NCBI GenBank assembly: GCA_963971225.1
Contig: OZ020267.1
Location: forward strand, 36,608,989 to 36,672,988
Reading direction: 5' to 3'
Length of the DNA: 64,000 nt
DNA from: Melieria omissa
Lineage: Eukaryota > Arthropoda > Insecta > Diptera > Ulidiidae
Program-made: the position numbers and the translations under genes
Part shown: positions 9,261 to 38,241 of the stretch, in pieces
Numbering within the stretch: the stretch's first letter is position 1
Layout: the number at the start of each line of letters is the position of its first letter
The notes under the pieces: model-generated
What the model was told of the DNA's origin: nothing
What the model saw: the letters and a program-made list of their open reading frames with translations, nothing else
Database searches by the model: none

Positions 9261-11747
9261 AAAAATTCACACGCACAACATGGATGGTTGCGGGTAGCTC
9301 GACCTTAGTCTCGTAATCGGGCTGTCGTGCCAGTCAAGAAGAGAAAGATGAATACCTTCTATTGGCGTTTTTATGACAACAGCAGTTACTGCTCACACAC
9401 CACACATGTTTCATCGCGTTGAAAGTCTATGTATGGAAAAATAATCATTATTGTACAAAAATGTGCAAAATCTCACTTTTATTGCCAGTTATTGATTTTT
9501 GTTTTAATTACAAAATTAATTAATAAAAATGAAATTTTATAGCGCGCGGGGAAATTGTTTTTAAATGCACTTTAAAATTATTATTAACTGTAATAAAAAT
9601 AGATTATTATGTCGACATAACTTAAACTAAAATATATACAAAATATGCAACAACAAATAAAACTACAAAAATTAGAAAATAAAAAGTCTATGCAATGAGT
9701 AAAATTGTTTAACAAATTCAGACAAACACACGCACACACACACACACTGTTTATTGCAACACAAGAGGCAACGCACTTTTGCTTTTTTTGCTTATCGTTA
9801 AAAAATACAATTAACTAAATCGAATTCCGATGCGTTTGTTCGACTGCGAGTACATGCACACAATCGACTGCAAATCGAAGAGTTCAAATGTTTTAAACAA
9901 CTTAATTTATGTATGTGGTGTAAAGTATTAATGCACAGCGGAATTGGAAAACAATTTTACTAAGTGAACATGTGTTGGCGCGTTGGTAAATTACCTGGCG
10001 ACATTTGTGCAAATTATGCGCAAAAAACAAAAAAAAAAAATTAAGCTCATACCGCATCATTGCTTCATGGTTGGTTTGTGCTGTTTTTGTTTACAGTTTG
10101 TGTGTTGTTGTATTGGCATTACGAGACCACATTTTCGCCACTGACGTAAGTAAATACAGCGCTAAAAAATGCAGCAAATTTAAATGGGTTTACTTTGTTG
10201 CAATGTGTAGTTGCCGCCATAATGAATGCATTGATGATTTGTGGTCGATGTAATGTGTTTTTTTCGCTCCAACGATTTGCAAAATTCATGACGCCTGACA
10301 GTGCTTTGGGGCGGCTTCGGCCTTGATTTTGTTGGCATTACTGGAGTGGGTGGGAGCGAGGACGAACACGGAGTTGTTGGTAGTTGTAGGTAGGCGTTCG
10401 TAATAAATTAACTTTTTATAGCACATGACTACGCACTGTGAGCGCAATGCATGTTGCTGCTTAATTTCGAATTCATTAGTTGTTTTCATTCGCATACGAA
10501 CCGATACGTTAAGACTAACAGTAATAATTAATATGTATGTATGCATGTAGGCGTATGTATTAAATGTATTAAATTGTATGTACGAAGGTTTTTCAAGCGC
10601 GCCAACTGCCACAACTCAAATGTCAGCACACAAGTATGCAACATGCATTTCATTGGCGGTCAATTGTGGTTACATACTTCTAGGCTGATGGCCAACTCTC
10701 GAACATTGCGTCTGCTCAGTTTGATGTAATTTTATTTTTCTTTCTTTCAAGTAGTTAATTGCTGTAGCTGTATGTTGTATGTGGTTATTATCTAAACGCT
10801 TACAACTACAAAGTAACATTTCGTCAAAAATGCAAATACAAAGTTGCCGCATTGAATACAAGTTCAGCGTTTAATGTTCACATTTTGGAGGCCAGAGTGT
10901 GAGCTGCCTGCTGTTTGAATTTTACTCTTAGTCTTAGTCTGCAAATGCGCGGCGTTTACACTCTTCATCTTCGGTATGCAACTTGTCGGCGTAGTCCGTT
11001 TGTTTAATAAATTTCATATCTGCTAGTTCACATTTAACTTTAGCATTCTGCCTAATGTCGAGTCGTTGTCATCTGTCTGACGTCAACTGCTCGTATCGTA
11101 TAGTTCCACGCATTTAGTTCATGTTTGTTTTTTGATGTTTGGAACACAATTGCCATAATTTTGGTTTACTGCTATGGTATGTCATAATCTCTACGATGTC
11201 CAACTTCATTATCTGTGCTACTTCTTGACAATGACATATGTGGCCTAGTTGCACTAACAAAAATGGAGCTACGTACTACTACGTTTAATAAAAAATTGGA
11301 GAACAGTTCAGTTGCCATGTGAGCTGTTATTTGTTCTTGTAGTTGTTGTTGCAAAAGTCTTTTAGGTCCTTTAAAGTTAAATGATTTATAAACATATCGT
11401 TACAATTCTTTGTGATTTGTTAATTTGTGGGATTCGTCGGGTTTTCATGTTTGTTTGTTTTCTATGCAAAAAAAATATGACAATCAAAATACAACTAGAA
11501 CTGTTCTTGTTTGGTTTTCTTTTGTTAAAGTTGTGCATCCAAATTGTGGTTTTGGTTTTGAGTGATTTTGTCGTTATTGTGTGCGCATATTAAAAATTAC
11601 ACTTATTTAGATCATATTAAACTATTGAATCTTTAGTTTAATAGTAATACAAACATACACACACGCCGGCGCATACATACAATGCGCCGCGTCGTGTCGT
11701 GTACCTGTGCGGTGTTGATGCGCATGTGCGCCTTAGCAATTGTTCTA
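9261..11747. other. Intergenic DNA, possibly including the Gprk2 3' UTR
   Basis: AT-rich and free of recognisable transposons, with short CA and ACAT tracts (9725-9750, 10530-10560, 11650-11690). By position the part nearest 11747 should be Gprk2 3' UTR, transcribed leftward. Several tttatt motifs (AATAAA on the minus strand) are present, but I cannot choose the true end. Confidence 0.35.
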
Positions 11748-27730
<15,983 letters not shown>

Positions 27731-27854
27731 ATTGTTTTAAATATTTCAAGGATAATACTTGAAAGTAAAGTAATTTGTTAGTAAATAGTAGAATTGTTTT
27801 AAATATTTCAAGGATAATACTTGAAAGTAAAGTAATTTGTTAGTAAATAGTAGA
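27731..27854. repeat. Perfect 62-bp tandem duplication
   Basis: The unit beginning attgttttaaatatttcaag occupies 27731-27792 and repeats without a visible change at 27793-27854. The identity means the event is recent. Confidence 0.95.
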
Positions 27855-28429
27855 ATAAAATCATCTATGAAAACACAAAAACTTCACAAATTCTAGACAT
27901 TTTGCTAGCAGTGCGCAGATCTCTTCAAAAATATATTATTTTTTCCAATAACCAAAGCCCTGAAGAAGTCAGTGAACTGCACACGAGACTTCGGGACAAA
28001 GTGAAAATTTTCACTGAATGAACTTTCATTGTGCAATTTCTCGTCCTTGCAGAAGCTTCGAGTGCGCGTCCTAGGGTCAAAGTTCTGACGGACCTGGCTG
28101 GCGGATCTACTGCCGTCCTTTCAAGAGATTAGGCTGGTTTCTCTCGAATTAAGAAGTGAAGTTTGTCTCTTGAAAGGCTACCAAAGGGTGAAGTTAAGCA
28201 CACACTTGTGTTTTGGTCTTTAGGCGGGCCTCGCCTCTGAATATTGGTAACTAACTGAAAAACTCAGCCCGGTGCAGATTAGAATTAGAAAAAAATATTC
28301 AACTTTACGCTTATATTCTTCGAAAATTTGATCTTTAAAGCCGATTTTTGTTTTCTTATAACGAATTTTTGTGTGATCAACATGACGTATTAAATCTTCT
28401 AACTTAATTGGGATCTATTTTTTTCTTGT

Positions 28430-28865
28430 TCACTCCTGACGGGAGCATAAAGCCTCCACAAGACATTTCCTTGTGTTGGTGATGTTAATCGGTTGTGTTT
28501 TTCTGCCAGGGTAGGTGATTAGCCTAAATGATGAGGCTGCCATCTATCGTCGCCTAGGAACGACGCCTTTGATGTTCTGAGCTAGAGTAGAATGGTTTGG
28601 CTCTTCGCTAAGATTGGTTTGGTGCGCTGTTGTGTGCGCTATATAAAAGAATCGTAGGTTATGGTGGCTGCCTCTGTAAGAGACACACTTTGTTTTTTCG
28701 AACATGTGTTACAACACACATCTGAAGCGGATGGCGGAAAGGGTGTGGGGACCTACCTACGGTTTAACGTCGAATCCGAAATCGCGCTTGACAGTTTTTT
28801 TTCACGCTTGGAGGTTTTGTTAATGGCTGCCAAGAGCGCACTTGTGCGATTCTTGCGATTCACTT
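28430..28865 (-). repeat. SINE copy, reverse orientation, head lost
   Basis: 28432-28625 is the tail repeat (gggagcataaagcctccaca, gccatctatcgtcgcctagg). 28655-28865 is the complement of the SINE body (acatgtgttacaacacacat, aagagcgcacttgtgcgatt). This copy shows that tail and body belong to one unit. The tRNA-like head is not visible beyond 28865. Confidence 0.7.
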
Positions 28866-30507
28866 TTCTTCCTTTTTTTCTAATCTTGCGACACTATATG
28901 TCAGCAAGATATTTAAAATCAAGACGGGAAGGGGCTTTTATTTCTAACTAGCGCTCAAGCAAAGCTAATCATTCTCAGCTCTAAAGATGTAAGCATTCAA
29001 TATCGAGAAGGAAAGGCAGATTGAATCAATGAGTACAAGATAAGTTGATTCTTTGTGTATGGGTTTTAGTAAACTTTTTTTTTTGAAAGTCCTTCAGGTG
29101 AAAAATACGACCATAAGAAGAATTCCAATCACACTTGACTAAGATGTTCCATATTTATAGCTTCAATTTAATTCAATTTAATAGTCACTGAACTTAACCT
29201 AACCTAACTTAACCTAAAATTTTGCTGTGACATCAATATTTAGCATTCACATGCAGAGATTAATGTTTATCTTAATTAAAACTATTTACTTTTACAGCGC
29301 AACGCAGTCTATTGACGACCGACACACACACACACTCCACTCAATGGTTAGTTCAAAAATCAACAAAAGCAAAAACAAAAACCCAAACAAGATTCAGCTA
29401 ATGTTTGCCAAAGAATTAGTGTGTCATTTGAAGCTTAAGCGCACTTGATGTCAATTGCTAGTCTAACTAAGTAGCTGACTGATGTTGTTGTTGCTGTTGT
29501 TGATGATGATGTTGAAGTTGATGTTGCTGCTACTGTCGCTGCTGCCGTTGCTGACGTTTTGTTTTCATTGTCATTTTCGCTACTTTTATAGTCTATCTCT
29601 GTCTAGCAATCAGCATAACTATGACAATTGTTGTCATTGCTGTTTTAAGCGTTGGTTTATCATGGTTGTTGTTGTTGTTTGGTGTCTACTTTTGATGCAT
29701 ACATGCACTTCGTTGTTGTTGAATTGTGTGCGCGGTGCGTTGTGTAGCAAAAATTCACTTGTGAAAACGAAAATGCATTCTGCACGAAAGTCACCATTAC
29801 TCACTGTCAGGCAATAAAATTTGCATATGTGAACACAAAATGCGATAGACGCACAATTTGCGCGGTGCATACGAGTACATGTACACGTACATGTTATATA
29901 TAAGTAGTAGGTATATACATGCGAAAAGTATTTACGTATCGGTGTGAGCCGCAGGCGACGCATCCATAATGGATGGCAACAATTTGGCGCATTTTCATTT
30001 TGCAAACACATTTGCCAAGGCGCAAAGGATCTGATAAAACCATACATAAACACAATCAATTAGCACACACACACACACACACAGATAGGCGGCTAGGCAC
30101 TTTATGTCACCAGCCCAAGACTGAAGATAATGCAATTTTGAGCAGCTTTTCAAAGCATCCAAGCATCAATAAAAACTGGAGTGAATTTTTAGCACAAATT
30201 AAATTTGACTTTAAGTGCTGCCAAACGCACACATACACATTTACGAGTTTTGCTCGACATTGCAATCCAATCCCATTGCTGGAATTGCGCTGGCGCGCAC
30301 CACTGGCAGCACACAAAAACTTATCTCATAATTGCCAAAGAACACACACACACTCACACTAACTCACACGAAACGAAGCGTCAGCGATGGAACAAAATAT
30401 ATGTTTGTATAAATAGATGAAAAAATTGCTCCCAAACATTAGAAATTACACGCTTTAGTGCGCGTATAAAACTTTACGGCCAAGTGCAAAAACCACTCGC
30501 CACGGTG
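28866..30507. other. Intronic or upstream DNA
   Basis: Contains a short aacctaacctaacttaacct run at 29191-29215 (a typical LINE 3' tail rather than a telomere), TTG-rich DNA at 29480-29690 and CA tracts at 29320 and 30063-30083. No gene. Confidence 0.35.
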
Positions 30508-31106
30508 CACAGTGGGACTAGATGTGGCCAAAAGTAGAAAGAGTAGTTCTAGGTGAACGAAATTTGGCACACTTGACTATTCTGTGAAAATACTAGCAGG
30601 GCCCACATTGTAAATTTCATGAATTTTTATGGTAGATGCCACTAGAAGCAAAAGTGAACAAAACAAAAAAGTAGCAAGTTAACTTTTTAGATTCAAAAAT
30701 TTATGCGGGATTTTGCGGGATTTTTTAGTTGTTCACTTTGAAACTTTTTTGTAAACTTTTGTTTTGTACTCTTTAAAGGCGATTTTTTAACGAGTAACTT
30801 AAAAAAAAGAAACTGTGGCACTAACTAAACTATGGCACTTCCCGACAGAAATAATTACGCACTTTAATTTAATACTAAAACTAGAAAAATTGTACTTAAT
30901 TAACGCTTTCCAGATTACTTCAAGGTTGGAAGTTTGAAACTAATTGATTACGCTCTTTCTGTTTTGAATATTTAAAACAAAATTAACCTTTTTTAAACTT
31001 TTTAAATATTTCTCTTTTCTGAAGTATTAACTATAAAGTAAAACCCAATAGATACAATTTGAAAAAAAAAATGTCTTATACTTTTGACAGCACTAGTCCC
31101 ATTGTG
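30508..31106. mobile_element. Transib-like non-autonomous element
   Basis: Ends are CACAGTGGGACTAG (left) and, inward on the other strand, CACAATGGGACTAG (right); similarity extends to CAAAAGTA about 20 bp in. The flanking 5-mers are CGGTG (30503-30507) and CTGTG (31107-31111), 4 of 5 matching. Transib ends begin CACWRTG and duplicate 5 bp, often GC-rich. There is no transposase frame in the 599 bp. Confidence 0.65.
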
Positions 31107-33943
31107 CTGTGCCCGTACTGGACTGGATTGGCTTGGCCTGCATCCAGCTGGCAGCTGCCGACCGACCGGACACCGCTAACGTGTTCGTGACTGGCGCAGC
31201 TAAAGTTGAAAATAGCACAACGAGCAAGTGATAGGAATGGAAGGGAAGGGAAGGGAAGCGGGGTGCAAAATGTGCTGATAAGTGCAAAGGTTTGTCGATG
31301 AGGTGGGATGCAGTGACAAGCCAGGAGAGCACATAAATGCCAATGCCACAGACAATCGAGACTTTGGGGCGCACAAATACACGGTGCACAAAATATTCTC
31401 ATAAATAGTAAAGTTCGATTTGTGTGGAATTGCTATATGTTCTGGTTTGAGCAGATAATTGAGATCAGGTACATAGTTTATCTGACCGATGGGTTTCTAC
31501 ACCTTAAAAAGATGGGTTTCTACACCTTAAAGAGAGTCAACATGGGCTTAGAGATAGAAAAATTTACTAACCTAATCCGAAATATGGACGATATTTCCTT
31601 GATAAACCTGTAAGGTACTCAAATGTGCTTTAAGTATGGCAAAGCTAGTGCCGAATCCTACAGACATTTCTAAATAATACAAAAGTAACAAAAGTTGCAG
31701 GAAACTCCAACTTTGTCTATGCCAGAAAAGGACCAACTTTTCAAGGCAAAATATCGAAAACTAACCAAGTAAAGACGACAATAGACAAAAACAAGCAACA
31801 AAATGGCAAATGTTGCCAACAAATTAAAAGACCAACTTTCGGACACAAACTCAATACAATTCAATTCGATTCGCTGTGAGGCGACAAGTTTCGATTCGAG
31901 CGCAACACAGCTCGATTCGGCTCGACTTGGCACAAAACTAACGAAAGCAAAGTTTTCTAATTACCAATCAAAGTGCAAAGTAGAAAAAAGTTACATGAAA
32001 TGTACGTGAAATGATGCGAAACGAAAATGAACAAGATTGCGTTTAAAGCCGGCAGTCGTAAGTCAGAGACGTGGGCGTGTTGAGCGAAATATTAATGCGG
32101 GTGAATGGGGGGGGGAAGTGGGCAATTTTGCACATGCAAAGGCATCGATGGACTTTGGGGCGATTAGGTGCGTTCGAAGCTAATTAGTGATGCTATGCAG
32201 GCGTGGCACAAAGGCCAAACTAACAGTGTGCATTGTTGTTGACATTAATAAGGAAGAGCAAGAAGCGAGATAATTCCATAGACCACAACAGGGGGCGGGT
32301 CAGTAATAAGCCAAGACTTGCGAAGCCAACGCATGCGGCACTTGGAGATAATCCGCATTTGTGATGATTGAGTGGGAATTAGAAGTGTCGGCGACCGCCT
32401 TAAGGCGCATACAATGCCTGGCACTAATAAGCACAGCACTCGAGGCTAATTGCACGCTTAGGAGTTGAAGGAGAAGTAGCGCAAGCAGAACGGAATTGCA
32501 GTCATTGCAGTTGGCAGCAAGAAAAAAGGGCAAAATGTTGCCCGGAATTTATGGCGCACGATCAGCGTTAAACGCGTAGACAAATTTATTAGAGTGGCGG
32601 AAGCTGCAAGGGAAGCGGGGAACTAAAGTTCATGTGACAGCAATTGTTGCCGGAAATGCACTTGAAGCAGTCACAGGCGGTGAAAAAGTAAAGCAGGCGA
32701 CTTGAGTAAAGTGGCAAATTGGTAGCAGACAGAGCACTGCAAGCTGATTGCCAGCGACGTGGCGGCCAAGGCAGACGGCGAAAAAAGGCCAAGTGTGCTG
32801 CTGCTATTTGTTTGGCACTTGGCAAAAAGTTGCGCAGACGTGGTGGTTTACATAAAGTGAAAAAAACACACTTATTAAATTTTTTTTGCGAGTATATAGA
32901 AAAAAAAAACAAAAAAAAAAATAGATTAAAAGGACGAATGAGTACAATGCGAAGCGGCACAAGTGTCGCCAAAATAATCACATGTCAAACTTTTTCTATT
33001 CAGCTTTAGTGCTTCGTCTGCTTTAATAAATCGTTTTACTTTCTATTTGTAAATTTTTTTCAAAGCTTTAATGCGCCAGAATGCATCTTATTCGCCCTTA
33101 GAGACGTTCACACTTTGGCTGTCATTTATTTTGGCCAGGTAGACAGTTTTTTTGTTCCACTACAATTATTCTCGCCCAAGTGTGCCATAATTTTGCCACA
33201 TTCCAGACAGTTTTTATGCCTATGTGTGCCTACATTTATTGCTACAGAAAAGACTATGCAACAATTAATCGTTGACCTCTTTTTTCGCAGACCTGAGTAA
33301 ATATTTTGTAGCGCAGCAAAATAAATACACAACACCGCACAACACACACCAAATTGTAGCCAAAGGCGTTGGCGGGTTGAGCGTTTTTTCATTGCGCACA
33401 CACAAAGCAAATATTGATTGGCTTCTTTGTCGTTGCTGATGGCGCAAAAAGGATAACAGAGGCAAATGATTACTGTGCACAATTATTAGCGAAAGCAAGG
33501 AAATGGGAAGCAATGCAAGTGCAAGCAATTTGTTGCAACTTGTATAATGGAAAACGATCAAATTGATTGAAGCAGCTTTCAATTTTCATGCCAAGCATAC
33601 GGCTAACATATGGCAAGGACAAATTGAATTGCCATACAATGAAAAACAGTGAAACGAATGGACAAAGTGGCTGTGGTAGAAATGAGTTTGAATTGAAGGA
33701 GCCAGGTCACGAAGACTCTTTGCACGTCTGTTGTGAGTGATTGAAGATGGTAAGTGCAAAGAGGATTGTTGAGGTTGGTTCTAGTTTGGGTTGTTCAATG
33801 CAGCTCAACACTGACTGCAAGAGGGATTCGCTGCTTTGTCCACAAACTGTGATGAGAATACTCGGCGCAACTGTGGGCTCCTTGGCATAGGCAACAAACT
33901 AGGCGACAGCAATGAATGGGCATTTGTTGACAGCAGCAGCATT
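31107..33943. other. Intronic or upstream DNA, largely unique
   Basis: A 27-bp direct repeat (gatgggtttctacaccttaa) at about 31488-31535 is the only clear repeat. The rest is unassigned and shows no splice-supported exon. Confidence 0.35.
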
Positions 33944-34475
33944 GCATACTTTTAGGAAGCATCATAATTTTACGGGAGATGGTTCGAGGCGATGCTCGAA
34001 TGTTTGAGAACAAGCAATGGTCGAACACTGTAGATAAATGAAGTGAAAATAAAATGGCGACTGAATCGGTAAAGTGAAAGTGAAGTGACTTTGGAAAATC
34101 TATATTAATACAGATAATTGTTTGTCCTGACTGACTCATTGATTTAGAATAAGTTCGGGCATTTTATATACCTGTTTGTTTTACGGCGATTCCTGACACA
34201 TCTCTATAATTACCCAGCTCAAACCGCTTAAGTTACGAACATGAAATTTTAACTGTGGCTATATCTTTAAAAATGAATCTCCGCTAAGACAGAATTGCAT
34301 ACTTGTAGGAGGCATGATGATTTTGCGGGAGATGGTTCAAGGCGATGCTAGAAAGTGAACTGAAAATAAAGTGACTAGTGAATCGATAAAGTGAATGTGA
34401 AGTGACTTTCGAAAATTTATACATATACATATAATTGTTTGTTTTGAATGACTGACTGACTGACTGATTCATCAT
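33944..34475. repeat. Direct repeat, two diverged copies
   Basis: 33944-34138 and 34297-34470 share attgcatactt(t/g)taggaggca, gggagatggttc(g/a)aggcgatgct and gataattgtttgt...tgactgactgac. They are about 355 bp apart. The spacer ends cagctcaaaccgcttaa, and the same motif follows copy two, so the unit may be a tandem duplication. Confidence 0.65.
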
Positions 34476-35055
34476 TGCCCAGCCTAAACCGCTTAACCGT
34501 AGATCGAGCTTCAAAAAAATTAAGGAATCCTATCCTATGTATAGAAAGGAGAGAATTATAAACTTTCCTCTTTCTTAAAAACCTCTTTCTTAAAAAAGTG
34601 TGAAAGATGGTTTTAAACAAGCATAATCCCAACACAACAAAGTCGCAAAGAATGGTTAAATTAATTATATCCTGAAAAACAGTTATAATAAAACAAAAAA
34701 CCAAATGTATCATTTTTGATACAAAGCCCGATTTACGGTTAAGCTACAAACAGGAAATTTAAACTATAGGTATATTTTAAAAAACGAACCTCTTATACGA
34801 AATTTTTTGAAAATCGGATTCTGAAAGGACAAAACATGGGTTCAGGTCCTGTATTAAAAAAGTAACGACCATGGGTTAAAGAATTTCAGTGTGTTTTACT
34901 TTGGGACAATCTAGCGATACGAACTACGATTGCAAAACTACGTTTTGTAACAATACATATTTTGGCTTGCCAAATGAGAGTTTTGCTATCAAGAACAATA
35001 TGCGCTGGTGGGTGGTTTCATTACCTAATTAATATTTAAACTAGTGTTTGCTTAA

Positions 35056-35184
35056 CCCTTAAATGCATGGCGTACCGAATGTGGTACAGTTCCTAAATCC
35101 TTCGTAATTCTGTTGAATCAATTTAAATCATATTTGTGCTTGCTCTAGATTGATTCGAAAATAATTGCCCCATGCATTTAAGGG
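35056..35184. mobile_element. piggyBac-like MITE, 129 bp
   Basis: TTAA at 35052-35055 and 35185-35188, with perfect 15-bp inverted ends CCCTTAAATGCATGG. Very short and without coding capacity. Distinct in sequence from the other TTAA elements in the window. Confidence 0.83.
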
Positions 35185-35219
35185 TTAATCCCAGATCTAT
35201 CAGTGAACTTTGGGTTCAA

Positions 35220-35800
35220 GACCTCTAGTTTGAAGCTTTGGCAGCCAGATCACTGTAGCGTCTTCCAGACTAAGGTTAAAGGATATCTACACGATATGTC
35301 CTAAGAGCCAATTCGCTCTTAGGGCACGGGATGTTGTTTTGAGCTGCTGAATATCTCTCAACAAGACTGACAGACAGTTTCATGCTGGGTTCCGGGACAA
35401 AAGGACATTCCACCGAACTATAGAGCAGACAACCTCACTCAACAGTGCACGACTGTATAGTTACCTCAAGACATGGCAACGCTCGGTAATCCTCTTTAAC
35501 CACTAAGTTTGGTACTCATACAAATTCCATGCAAGAAAGTTAACTGAGATGAGCTGAAGGCAAGACAGGATTTTTGCGCCAAATTTGGGCAACCTTAAAC
35601 TTTCGTTACTCAAGAGAAAGTCTCTTGCTAAAAAAGGACCAGTTTGAGAATCATAATTGATGTTCTGGCGGGTCATTGTATAATTGGCATCCACAGAAGA
35701 AGGTTGGCTTTGGTTTTAAAAGACTTCTGTCGTAGCGGTATGGGCAATAAAGGGAAAGAAAATACACTCCAATTTCTAACTACTCACTCCTTCCTATCTA
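35220..35800 (+). pseudogene. Decayed non-LTR retrotransposon, RNase H and zinc-finger part
   Basis: Frames contain LKLWQPDHCSVFQTKVKG, comparable with LKLWLPDYCSIFQAKATA of the copy at 45702-46190, then a CWVPGH-like site (agtttcatgctgggttccgggacaaaagg) and RIIIDVLAGHCIIGIHRRRL, with CRSGMGNKG. Many stops. Plus strand. Confidence 0.65.
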
Positions 35801-37296
35801 CGCATTTAGTTGAAGAGTAAGCAATTAAAATCAACATTTTGATTTCTGTATTTTGCCAACAACATTTTAAATACCTAACTACGTGATATGGATTAAACCA
35901 ATTACCAATAATATTCCCCAGCCAATGAAATGGGAATTTGTTGCTGTATAAAAACTGGGCATGATTCTGGGAACCAATTAATTGAATTGTGACACAGAGT
36001 GCGTTGTCGAGAGATACTTAAATTTATGGAAATCCTAATTGCGAACAGCAAAAATCATCTCTTACAAATAATTAAGCAGAATTCAATTAACATTTTGCAA
36101 AATGTGTAAATTATTTCTAATGAAACACAATAAATTCAGCTTTTGTAGAAGAAGCGTGTTTATGAGAAGATAAATCTTTGTTGTGGCCAATTTAAATTGA
36201 TTGGAATATTATTAATGATATTTAAGTGCTAATTGTGTGGAATGAATACATTCACATTCACCGAATGACAGCAATTTACCTACAGCGACAACGACGACAA
36301 CCAGCAGCAAATCAGTGTTGCGCCTTCTAAATTGTGTGCAACAAATTAGCGTAATTAATGGCGGCAACTTAAAAAAAAACAAAAAACCAACGACAACACT
36401 GCTCGCCAATGGTGTGAAAGCAATCACAGTTACGAGTTGGAATTATTTATTGCATTCCACATCATGTGAATACTTAATGGACCGCAAGCAGGCGACGAAA
36501 AGACGGTCACTCCAGGCACCGAGCTCGGTGGGCGGCATTCAGCTGACGTTTGAGACGATTTGTTTGATTTTTCTGCAGTTATGGGCGAATTGATTTGCGT
36601 GGCCGGTGCATGATTAATGTGAACGTTGAAGAAGGCGTGAGGCACTCAATGAGAAATGTCCCCACAAGGCGTAGGCAATTCTCGTTGTCATTGTTTGGTT
36701 GCAAATTTTTTTTTGGTTGTAAAATTTATGAATTAAATTTGTCGAGTTAGCAGAGAAGTTGAAGTGCTTTTGTGTCATTTTGTAGGTGTATAAAGTTATG
36801 ATTTTTGTTTTTGTTTGAGAGATGTTACGCATGAGGAAATCTTGTCATTGCTGTAAACGAATGACCGCAATGAAATTTATAAAATCTACTCAGCCGGTGC
36901 CCATGTGGGCAAAACAATGCCTGGTAATTAAATGGAAACATGTGTCTATTAGTACACACACACACACACACACACATGCTTTGAGGTGCTCTGCCAGTAC
37001 TAAAATGGAAGCACTCGGGTGGACAATGGCGCCGTGATAATGCAAAATTTATTTTCATTCTGAAAGCATTAACTCACACCTCATATGAGGTCTTCTCTAT
37101 ATGCGAAATGTATGCCTGAACTGGAGACATTAGGCTTAGCACACACTGGACACTAAGGACACGTCTACATAAGACGACTTCATCAGAATGTCGCCAAATT
37201 GAGTTTATTTTTTGGAGACGGTTTTATATTTTCTGCCAGATAAGCAGAGTTTTAAAGAAACACCAAATTGGTGATTTAAACGAAATACTGGTAGAC
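35801..37296. other. Intronic or upstream DNA
   Basis: Unassigned AT-rich sequence with a CA tract at 36955-36976. Nothing coding. Confidence 0.3.
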
Positions 37297-37857
37297 TATA
37301 GACAACTCTCCTTTGGTCTTTCAAACATTTATTATAACACTAACCAAAATAAATAAATAAATAAATCTGCTCTAAGTTTAGCCAACAAACTGGGGGTTTA
37401 GTCTAGCTAAACCCCAAAAAAATCTGCTCCTAAACTAAGAACATTTTTATTTTACTACCCAAATTAATTTTGGGTTTAGGTTGTTGGCTAAACTTAGAGC
37501 AGATTTATTTTGGATAATGTTATAATAAATAGTAAATAAGGATTTATTTTTGGTTTTTTTTTTTGTTCGGTGTTCACCCCTCTTTGGAGCATAGGGCCTC
37601 CACAAGACAGCCTTGTGTTGGTGACGTTAATCAGTTGTGTTGTTCCAGGCCAGGGAAGGTGATTGGCCTGCCGCAGGTAGTCCTAAGTGATGGTGCCATC
37701 TTACGCCGCATAGGAACGTCGCCTCCGCTCGTAGCGCCATCTGTTGAGAGGAGGTTACCGCAGAATGGTTGGGGACCTCGCTAGATCAATTTGGGGCGCT
37801 GTTATTTTGGGTATTTTTATAATAAATGTTTGAAATACTAAGGGGGAGTTGTCTATA
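37297..37857. mobile_element. Inverted-repeat element interrupted by a SINE tail copy
   Basis: TATAGACAAC at 37297 pairs with GTTGTCTATA ending at 37857, and pairing extends about 55 bp inward (caaacatttattataa). A second, inner inverted pair, aaatctgctctaagtttagc (about 37360) with its complement ending near 37507, surrounds a small palindrome. The repeat at 37560-37800 lies between the inner and outer right arms, as if inserted later. Confidence 0.6.
37560..37800. repeat. SINE tail repeat copy
   Basis: The best preserved copy of the tail: ggagcatagggcctccacaa, gtgttggtgacgttaatcag, ccgcaggtagtcctaagtga, cataggaacgtcgcctccgc. Relatives are at 25434, 28432, 44540 (reverse) and 60565. Confidence 0.7.
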
Positions 37858-38241
37858 TATACTGGGACCACTTCTAATATGGGACTCGAATGTTTCTCCG
37901 ATTTTTTCCATGGATAACACTAATGTTTTTATATTGACAGTGTCATCTTTTTGCATATGGTTTTGGAGTAAAAACATTCATTGTTTATGTTCCTAACATA
38001 GTAAAAAAATGTTCAGAAAAAGGTTTTTAATCATGTTTTTCTGTGATTGATTGATTATATTTAATTTATTTGTATTAATTAATTTTTGATTTTTGTTTTT
38101 TTCTTTCTCTTCAAAACTCCAAAGTGATGTTTGTTCTATGCAGTGAGAAAAAAAACATTTCTGATGTTATACCAAAATATCCATGAATTTATAAATATAG
38201 GACCTTATGTGTCTTCTAATGTGGGATTTAACGGGTTCAAT

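Noticed and set aside
29191..29215. Telomere-like CCTAA repeats
   Set aside because: Only a few imperfect units, and similar runs end LINE copies at 45683 and 46358. Flies lack TTAGG telomeres, so a LINE tail is the better reading.
29482..29817. 111-codon Leu/Met-rich frame as a membrane protein
   Set aside because: It is a product of a TTG/ATG simple repeat; no start context, splice sites or homologous motif.
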